A stretch of DNA of 64,000 nt from Mercurialis annua (Eukaryota > Streptophyta > Magnoliopsida > Malpighiales > Euphorbiaceae): positions 32,886,628 through 32,950,627 of the forward strand of contig NC_065576.1 of the NCBI RefSeq assembly GCF_937616625.2. Reading direction: 5' to 3'. The position numbers were made by a program, and so were the translations under genes. Below the pieces are notes generated by a model that was not told the origin of the DNA, did no database searches, and was given only the letters and a program-made list of their open reading frames with translations. Below are positions 57,379 to 64,000 of this stretch, one piece after another (position 1 is the stretch's first letter; each line of letters starts with the position of its first letter).

Positions 57379-58090
57379 TTAAAATCAACGGTTTTTTTAA
57401 CATAACCAGCTCAAAATGTTTTTAAAACGGTTGCCATGGACCTAAATTACACGCCTTGCGCCTTATCAATCACCAAATTTATTTTCCAGACATATTTGCA
57501 CCTGTTGCATAGCATTAGAATTTCTCTTCTCATCTACTCTCTAGGAGTCCCTTTCCAGGCCCAATACTCGTAGCCGCTTGTGTTGAACTCCAACGTCCAA
57601 AACGTCTTATGCGGAGTAGTATCAACTCACAGTCCAGTACCTCGGACGTTTGTACTCGTGATTGAGGAGACCTATTAAAGGTATATCTTTCTGTGGGAAC
57701 CTTAAACCTGTTAGTACCAAAACCCATCGACTCAGCCCACATGAATTCAAGCTTAGTCACTATCCTCTAAGAAAATACCCAAAATGATGCTTGTACTTGA
57801 GGCACACCGTCAATTTAACAATTCTAAATCCAAGTTTTCAAAAAGCTAATATTCCAATTCTAGTCTTAAATCAGGCCTAACAACCTTTTCCAGTTTTCAA
57901 AATCAGATTTTCAAAATATTCTGTTAGGCCATACCTAAATACTGACTTGATCAAGAGAAACTCCTTCGCTTGATCAAACCTCTAATAACCAGTCTACTAT
58001 AAACTTATTTCACTAGATTCAGCCGCCATTCTAAATCACTTTCCAAATTTCAAAACGGATCGCCAGATCCACATATACATGTTTACTCTC
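57379..58090 (+). other. Leader remnant of the Ogre-type element
   Basis: Non-coding DNA after the primer binding site. No gag is seen, and the element seems truncated before 58.1 kb, where AT-rich host-like DNA begins. Confidence 0.4.
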
Positions 58091-59010
58091 CTTCCTTTCC
58101 ATAAAAGGATAAACGATAATTTTTTATTTGTTCGGTTTAATTTTGGTTATTACTTTGGAAAATTAAAATTAATTGAACCAACCAAATAATCAGATATTTA
58201 AAATTTAAAATTTTCAATATTGTTTCTTTGTATCTTTGTCGATTGTAAGCAAACGACCGATATTTCAAAAGTAAATTTTCTTTCGGTTCAATTATGATTT
58301 TTTATTGCTTCCGTTTTGGTCAGAATTTCATATTTGATTGGTTTGGTTTTGAATATTATGGGTGAGCAAAATGTTTGATTGGTTTGTGGTGGTCCGACAG
58401 TCATATAAATAATTAAATTCAGTATTATTGAAATTATTATTTTTCTTTTTTAGTTTTAAAATGAATTGTTTTTACTTTACTTTTATATATATTTTTTAAA
58501 ATAGGAAAAATATGTAGGGCCGAGCAAAATGCTTGATTGGCCATATTAATCGACTGAACCGATTACTTTTGATTTGTTTACTTTTGGTTTTTGTTCTGTT
58601 TGATTTTAGTTTTGACTTAGAAGAATTAAAATTAATCGACTGATCGAATAATTAAAATTTTTAATTTTATAGTTTTCATAAATTGTTTTAAATTTTTGTC
58701 AGTTGTAACTGAGCTTACTGATATTCCAAAAAAATAAATTAATTTTTGGTTCAGTGTTTTCTGAAAATCAATTTTTTTAGTTTGAAATTTCATATTCGAT
58801 CGATTTGGTTTGTTGGGTTAATGTAACTTCAAAAAAATTTCATTTTGATTTTAACCGAAGTGGTCAACCAAAAGCTCACCAATAGTAGTTGGTTTTGGTT
58901 ATCTTGTCTTCTCCGCCTAACCTTGTTTGTTCTTCTTTTTTTTTGCTTTAATAAATATATGTCATTCTCTTTTGTGCATCCTTGTCAATTTTACCACAAT
59001 CACCGTAGAA
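58091..59010 (+). other. FAAH upstream region with a diverged direct repeat
   Basis: Contains two related blocks, about 58125-58390 and 58515-58800. Both have a GAGCAAAATGTTTGATTGG-like segment and GAATTAAAATTAATCGA-like segments. They are too diverged to type. A weak TATA-like AATAAATATAT lies near 58950, about 55 bp before the ATG. Confidence 0.45.
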
Positions 59011-62000
59011 ATGGGACTACTCAAGGCGGAAGGTGTTATTTACAAGGCTACGGAGAAGGTTGATCTGAGTGCTGACAGCCATGAACCGTATCAACGTGCC
59101 AATGTCAAAGGTTGGAGTTTTGTGACAATTTTTAAAGTTAATTTTGTTAATTGAACTGAGGTTTTATTTTGATGAATAGCTCCTCGCATGGCTGGATTTG
59201 TGCTCAAAATGTTTGCATGGTTTTTGGAGTCCAACATATTTGGACCATTTCTCCTCTATATACTTAAGAGAAACAATCTAATTCATAAGGTACCTCCATG
59301 CAACTTTGATTATTCTCTGGCATCACTACGTATTGTTGCAATTTTAACAAAACTTTAGCTTAAAATTTTGAGAAAAAAGAACATAATATTGTGTAATTAT
59401 GTTTTTCAAGCGTATCATATGTTCTTTTAATTTATTGGCAAAACTCACTTTAAGATCCATGTACTATATATTTTTCATTTATTTGATTCTTGGAAATAAA
59501 TTAGGACTCGTCAAATCTCAGTATTTTATTTTTTTTATTCAACTAGTCTTTATCTTAAAAGTAATAGAGATAAAATGTTCATAAAAAAATAGAGATAAAT
59601 GAAAAAAATTACAACTATACGTCGGTAGTTAACATCCACGATTTAAAAATCAACGATAAAAAAGAATTTACAACCGCGCGTCATTTAAATTATGAAAGTT
59701 AACCTAATGTGTGATTGTATTTTTGTTTTTTGAATCATTGTGAGCGAAGCACGAAAATAGGTGTCTACCAAAATAGTCCAAATTGACATAGATAAAGACA
59801 ATTTAATTACTCGACTTATTTTAGATTCAAATTAGTCTATTCTAACTAATAAATAATTTTAATAATTTTTTTCATGTAATTTTTATGTTTTTATTATATA
59901 TGGATTAATTTGGATTGAACACATCAGGCAACAAATTTTACTTTATTTATCTCAATTAGGTCGATTTTATTAAAAGATACGTCATTTATAATAATTTGGA
60001 TTTTTTTTTTGCTAAAAGTTCATTTCACAGAGCTCTTCGTAATTTTAAAAATTTCACATGACCTTTAATGTCAAAAGTTAAAATGACAGAGTAGTTAAAT
60101 GAACTTCATAATCCTAATATTATTTAAAATTTTAATTAAATTAACTTTTTATGTAAAGTTGAGTTTTAAAATTACTATAGTTCTCTTTTAGTATTTAATA
60201 TGTTAATTTTTTTTTTTAGAAAAAATCCATTTCTAAATTTTATGGTTAATTTAAATTTAGAATATATTTATTTTATGGACAAATGACTAAAAATGTCAAA
60301 TCTTTCATGAAAATTTCACAAAAGTCCAAAGTTTTCAATTTTATCTAATTTATTCTGAAATGCGGAATTTCGTTTCAATTATATTCAATTGGACAATTTT
60401 TTATATGGCGATAGATATGTGGCATTGTAATATTAGCGCCACGTAGACACAACATCAGTAAAATCATATAGTTGGAAATTATTAAAACGAAAACCTTCAT
60501 TTTATGATAAATTGAATAAAATTGAAAAATTTGAACTTTTATAAAAAAAAATTCAGGAAAGGTTTGATTTTTTTAATTATTTGACTTTAATTTTCTATTA
60601 TTAATATATATTATTTTTAGATTTTATGTTTATGTTTTTTCTTTTTTTTCAATTCTATGTGAATGAATCCATTTGGTCGAATTCTCAACAATATCATCAA
60701 ACAAGTGGTTAATTTGTATTGTACTTTCCGCTCATGAAAAACATAAATGATTAAATATTGCAGCTTGTTTCAAATGCTGAGCTGGAGGAATCACCTCTTT
60801 ATGTACCTTTGCACCCGTTTGCAGGTGAGTTTGTTATTTAAAAAGGTTAATCACTAATTCTCCGCCATTAGATCATAATTATTAAAAAATTTATGATTTT
60901 TAAAAATTTAATTTTTTACTTTCTGACGTTAAATTAATATTTCTTTCCGTTATTCAAGTTTGCTAGTATTTGATTTAGTCAACAGGTCTTACTGTCAAAA
61001 ATAAAATTTTATTTAACTTTTAAACTTATTTTTCTTTCAAAGAAGTCCACAAAATTTCTAAAAATGATTAAATAACTTTTTAAAATAATTTTAATTTACT
61101 TATCAAATTATAATTTTTATAAATATTTTAATTTATCAAAATAATTTTAACAATTACCATTTTACCAAAACAAACTTAAAACATTAGAACTTAATGAAAT
61201 TTACTATACTTTTGTTCATTAAAAATTAAGATTTTACTTTATTTGTTTAGTTTAAAATTTAAATTTTTATGATAAAAAAATCATATCAAAAACACATTGT
61301 ATTATACGATTTATAAATAGAATCAAAATAACACATTATGTCTGATTTATTTTTAATAAATTATTGAATTTAATTTTGAATATTTATTAAACTTGTTTTG
61401 GAATACTTAAATAAATAATCGTATAAATATTTTATTATCTATCAAAACATTATAACAAAATACAAATTGTTTTTTTTTATGGTTTTATAAAGTTTTAAAT
61501 ATTTTGAAAGAAAAATAACTTTATGGGCCAAATTAAATTATAAGTTTAATAAAAAGACTCTTTAACTAGCAAAATGGGATACTAGTGAATTTCAACAAAC
61601 ATTGGAGGGAAGACAATTGACTTTTAAAAGTTATTAAAGAATTACTAATTACGACATAATATCAGAAAGTATTAATAATTATTTAAAATCGCAAAAAGCT
61701 ACATTCCGCTTCTCGAACTTGATACAAGATATTAAATAAGATTAAATTTACGACTTCTAAATATAGATATTTTCAAATTTTATTTTTTAATTTGTTTTTA
61801 TCCCTTCAAATGAGGTGGCAGAAAATAATTGGAACAATATATATAAATTAGAGTAAGGTGGCAGCTATCTAGCTCAAAAGAGTAAAACGAGTTGGAATAT
61901 TATGCTTAAGGGTTTTCTAATAAATTATGGATTTAGCCTTATTTAATATTTTGAATCAAATTCAAATAGTAAAATAAACCATTATTGCTAAAAATTGAAC

Positions 62001-62215
62001 TAACATTAAATCTCAATTTCATTTTGGTTGCTATAGAAGATTTCAGTGAAAAAGAAGAGAATGAGAATTTAAGTCCATCCCAACGAGTTCAAAAGGCAGT
62101 TCAATGCTTGCCTCCCTCTCTATCATCATCATCGTCGTCAAATCTTTCCTTCCGTCGCTACTCCATAATGGATTACTTCAACGCTTACAATTCAGCACAA
62201 ATTACTCCCTTCATG
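59011..62215 (+). CDS. FAAH: Fatty acid amide hydrolase (FAAH), first four exons; gene continues past the window
   Basis: Exons 59011-59110, 59180-59289, 60764-60824 and 62037-62215 join in phase with GT-AG borders into 150 codons without a stop. The protein starts MGLLKAEGVIYKATEKVDLS and has APRMAGFVLKMFAWFLESNI then GPFLLYILKRNN (residues 34-66). These hydrophobic helices correspond to the membrane-facing N-terminal cap of plant FAAH. NAELEESPLYVPLHPFADF and SFRRYSIMDYFNAYNSAQIT follow, matching the plant FAAH N-terminus in order. Family knowledge: FAAH is an amidase-signature Ser hydrolase that cleaves N-acylethanolamines at membranes. The catalytic Lys-Ser-Ser region lies beyond the right edge, so activity cannot be judged. 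This start is chosen because plant FAAH proteins begin at this point; an upstream in-frame ATG would add a non-conserved, Phe-rich stretch. Intron 4 is at least 1.78 kb. Confidence 0.88.
59590..59772 (-). repeat. Possible Ogre-type LTR end, inverted, in FAAH intron 2
   Basis: The minus strand from 59772 reads GGTAGACACCTATTTTCG. This shares GTAGACACCTATTTTC with the start of the LTR at 54417. The match fades soon after, so only a short fragment or a related family is present. Confidence 0.4.
60278..60585. mobile_element. Foldback MITE in FAAH intron 2
   Basis: About 308 bp with diverged inverted arms of about 110 bp. The left arm starts GACAAATGACTAAAAATGTC and includes TTTTCAATTTTATCTAATTT; the right arm carries their complements and ends TTAATTATTTGAC. 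Arm structure and size suggest a Mutator-like MITE, but no clear 9-bp target duplication is left. Confidence 0.7.
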
Positions 62216-62496
62216 GTAACTTTTCTATTATTTTCTTTTTTTCATTAAACTTTATTTTTGTCAAATTGAATAGCACCGAGAGCTGGGGCAGAACCACCTT
62301 AAAAGAATTGAAAAAAAAATCATTTATTATAGTTAAATTATGAGAATATTGCAACAATATTCTTTTAAATTTTTAAAGTATACCATTATAAATTAGTCAT
62401 TTGAAAAATCAAGATATTACATTAAATGCATATAATTAAACAATAAAATTACTCTGTTAATTTATCAATAATCAGTACTAAAATTTCGTCACTTTT

Positions 62497-62964
62497 AACA
62501 CCAAGGCGTAGATGAGTTGGTAGAAAAATTCTTAGGTAGAACTAGTCCACCACGTCATCTATAGACTCAGCCAATCATATTATAACACTTCATTAAAATG
62601 AGGGTATCCTTGTAATTTCGTTTATTATCTGCATACACTTTTGAATAAAGATATTACAAGAATACCCTCATTTTAATGAGGTGTTATAATATGATTGGTT
62701 TAGTCCATGGATGACGTGGTGGACTAAGTCTACCTAAGAATTTCTCTGAGTTGGTAAGGCGCTATTCCAGCTTAAATGAGGTCGCGGATTCGAACCGTAC
62801 TCATGTATGCAGCCGTTTAAAATTTGGGGTCAGAGTTTGCCTCCCGCAAGGGACTTACACGGCTCGAGTGCGGATTAATCTGAATGTGGAAGGTTTAAAG
62901 GTGCCGTCTCATAATTGAGACACGTCAGAAAACCTCATGAACCCTGTACCAAAAAAAACAGATT
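62497..62964 (+). mobile_element. tRNA-derived SINE in FAAH intron 4 (split by a MITE)
   Basis: A SINE of about 234 bp once the MITE inside is removed. The Pol III A box is TAGATGAGTTGG (62509-62520) and the B box GGATTCGAACC (near 62786). The 3' end is CCCTGTACC followed by an A run. A perfect 9-bp target duplication GTCACTTTT flanks it (62488-62496, 62965-62973). It is on the sense strand of the FAAH intron. Confidence 0.9.
62523..62746. mobile_element. Mutator-like MITE inserted in the SINE
   Basis: A 224-bp element with about 94-bp inverted ends (GAAAAATTCTTAGGTAGA at left, TCTACCTAAGAATTTCTC at right) and a 36-bp middle. A perfect 10-bp target duplication TGAGTTGGTA (62513-62522, 62747-62756) consists of the end of the SINE A box and the bases after it. 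No coding capacity. Confidence 0.95.
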
Positions 62965-63221
62965 GTCACTTTTCTATATCTTTATGAAACAAAAAGTAAC
63001 TAACTTTGTGATAATTTTCTGAAATACACTATTCGCCAATTTATTTACAACTGTACTTTCAAAGTTTTGACTTTTCTTTTCTGACTTTTTTTATTAACGA
63101 AAAATACCTTTTCTTTTTAATTTCACATATACCTTTTTCGGTTTCCAATTTTGGTTTTCGGTTTTTTCGGTTCGGCCGACTGAATTGACCGAACCGACCG
63201 ACAGTTTTTAATAAAAAAAAA

Positions 63222-63575
63222 TTATAGATTTTTTCCTGGAATTTTTTTTTATTTTTTTATAGTGTAACAATAGTGTATATATAATGTTTTTATAGTGTAA
63301 GATTAGTGTATATATAGTGTATATATACTGTTAATTTTTATTTTTTATAGATTTTTTCTTGAATTTTTTTTTTATTTTTTATAGTGTAACAATAGTGTAT
63401 ATATAGTGTAAGATTAGTGTATATATAGTGTATATATACTGTTAATTTTTATTTTTTATAGATTTTTTCCCTAGATTTTTTATTTTATTTTTTTTAGTGT
63501 AACAATAGTGTTTTTATGTTATTTTTATTGTGTAAGATTAGTGTATATATAGTGTATATATATATAGTGTATTTA
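63222..63575 (+). repeat. Tandem repeat of about 110-130 bp in FAAH intron 4
   Basis: Three imperfect units start near 63222, 63345 and 63457. Each has ATAGATTTTTTC, an AT-rich part, AGTGTAACAATAGTGT, AGTGTAAGATTAGTGTATAT and TATATATACTGTTAATTTTT. Confidence 0.85.
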
Positions 63576-63604
63576 TGACATTTTGTAGTGTTTTTTGTGG
63601 TCTA

Positions 63605-63775
63605 CACCATGAAACACTGCAAATACACCATAAACACTGCAAATACACCATAAACACTGTAAATGCACCATATATATACTAAAAAACGGCAGAAATACAC
63701 TATAAATACACCAAAAATACACTAAAACTTAAATATATTATAAAATTACAACAAATGCACCATAAATCAATTTGT
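63605..63775 (+). repeat. AAACACTGCAAATACACCAT repeat
   Basis: Three to four units of about 21 bp (AAACACTGCAAATACACCAT), then looser AATACACTA-type copies. The TACAC motifs are the complement of the AGTGTA motifs in the preceding tandem repeat, so the two blocks form a loose inverted pair. Confidence 0.75.
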
Positions 63776-64000
63776 TCTTTACAAAATCATTAGCAATAAA
63801 AAAAATCTATGAATAAAAGAAGACAAAATAAATAATTATATGAATAATAGAACAATTTTATAAACAAAAAATTATACATCTACAATAATTTATTTACAAA
63901 ATGTTTAAATCATTACAAAATAACTAAAAAATTACATAAATCTAAAACGAGTCGAAAAAATCCATAGCGCGAACGAAAGAGACGAACGGAAAAGACGAAC
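63776..64000. other. AT-rich end of the window
   Basis: No exon of FAAH or other gene is seen. The last 30 bases contain repeated GACGAAC units (GAGACGAACGG, AAGACGAAC), similar in wording to the hairpin inside the Mutator-like element at 35.4 kb. Confidence 0.4.

Noticed and set aside
62500..62830. tRNA gene suggested by A-box and B-box sequences
   Set aside because: There is no cloverleaf. The boxes belong to a 234-bp SINE with an A-rich tail and a 9-bp target duplication, and the A box is split.
62216..64000. Fifth FAAH exon
   Set aside because: I looked for the expected continuation (a VAERII-like start after an AG) and found none; the intron must end beyond the window.

Overview
The window is nuclear DNA of a flowering plant, probably a eudicot. 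The sequence is AT-rich, genes have GT-AG introns, and most of the DNA is nested retrotransposons and MITEs. I find two host genes. One is a complete seven-exon TPS-b class (monoterpene-type) terpene synthase at 21218-29289 (+); its spliced frame is open for 593 residues. The other is the 5' part (four exons, 150 codons) of a plant fatty acid amide hydrolase (FAAH) gene at 59011-62215 (+), which runs off the right edge. The remainder is mobile DNA or unrecognised AT-rich spacer.

Layout. 1-20370: a block of Ty3/gypsy elements. A decayed Tekay/Del-type pol (1-2859) runs into a 3.6-kb LTR (2874-15122). That LTR is split by an 8.6-kb Athila-type element on the minus strand (5658-14272, TSD TCTAG). 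The Athila element keeps gag and protease but lacks reverse transcriptase, RNase H and most of integrase, and its gag carries a piece of the plastid gene psaB. A primer binding site follows the LTR at 15127, then non-coding DNA and two more LTR remnants. 20810-21123: a Stowaway MITE ending 18 bp before the TATA box of the terpene synthase. 21218-29289: the terpene synthase, whose 4.6-kb second intron holds three MITEs with target duplications.

29577-42600: a foldback element, a decayed LTR, then a decayed LINE on the minus strand. The LINE is interrupted by a 1.5-kb LTR-like insertion, a Mutator-like element (TSD AAAGATCTTT) and a 2.7-kb solo Tekay LTR (TSD AAGAG). 42232-54110: remains of a Tat-lineage element (split antisense ORF plus probable LTR), into which a second internally deleted Athila element has inserted (42621-52346). 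That element was itself hit by a 3.0-kb solo Tekay LTR (47310-50354, TSD CATGA). 54417-57378: an Ogre/Tat-type LTR with a primer binding site. 59011-64000: the FAAH 5' exons. Intron 4 contains a tRNA-derived SINE that was cut inside its Pol III A box by a Mutator-like MITE.

A recurring theme is that the LTR families here carry clusters of short perfect hairpins. In the Tekay LTRs these lie shortly before the probable promoter; in the Athila elements they occur in the LTR and again in the 3' internal region. No bacterial-type operon, CRISPR array or virus is present. The two host genes show no obvious functional link: one would make plastid terpenes, the other would hydrolyse N-acylethanolamines at membranes.
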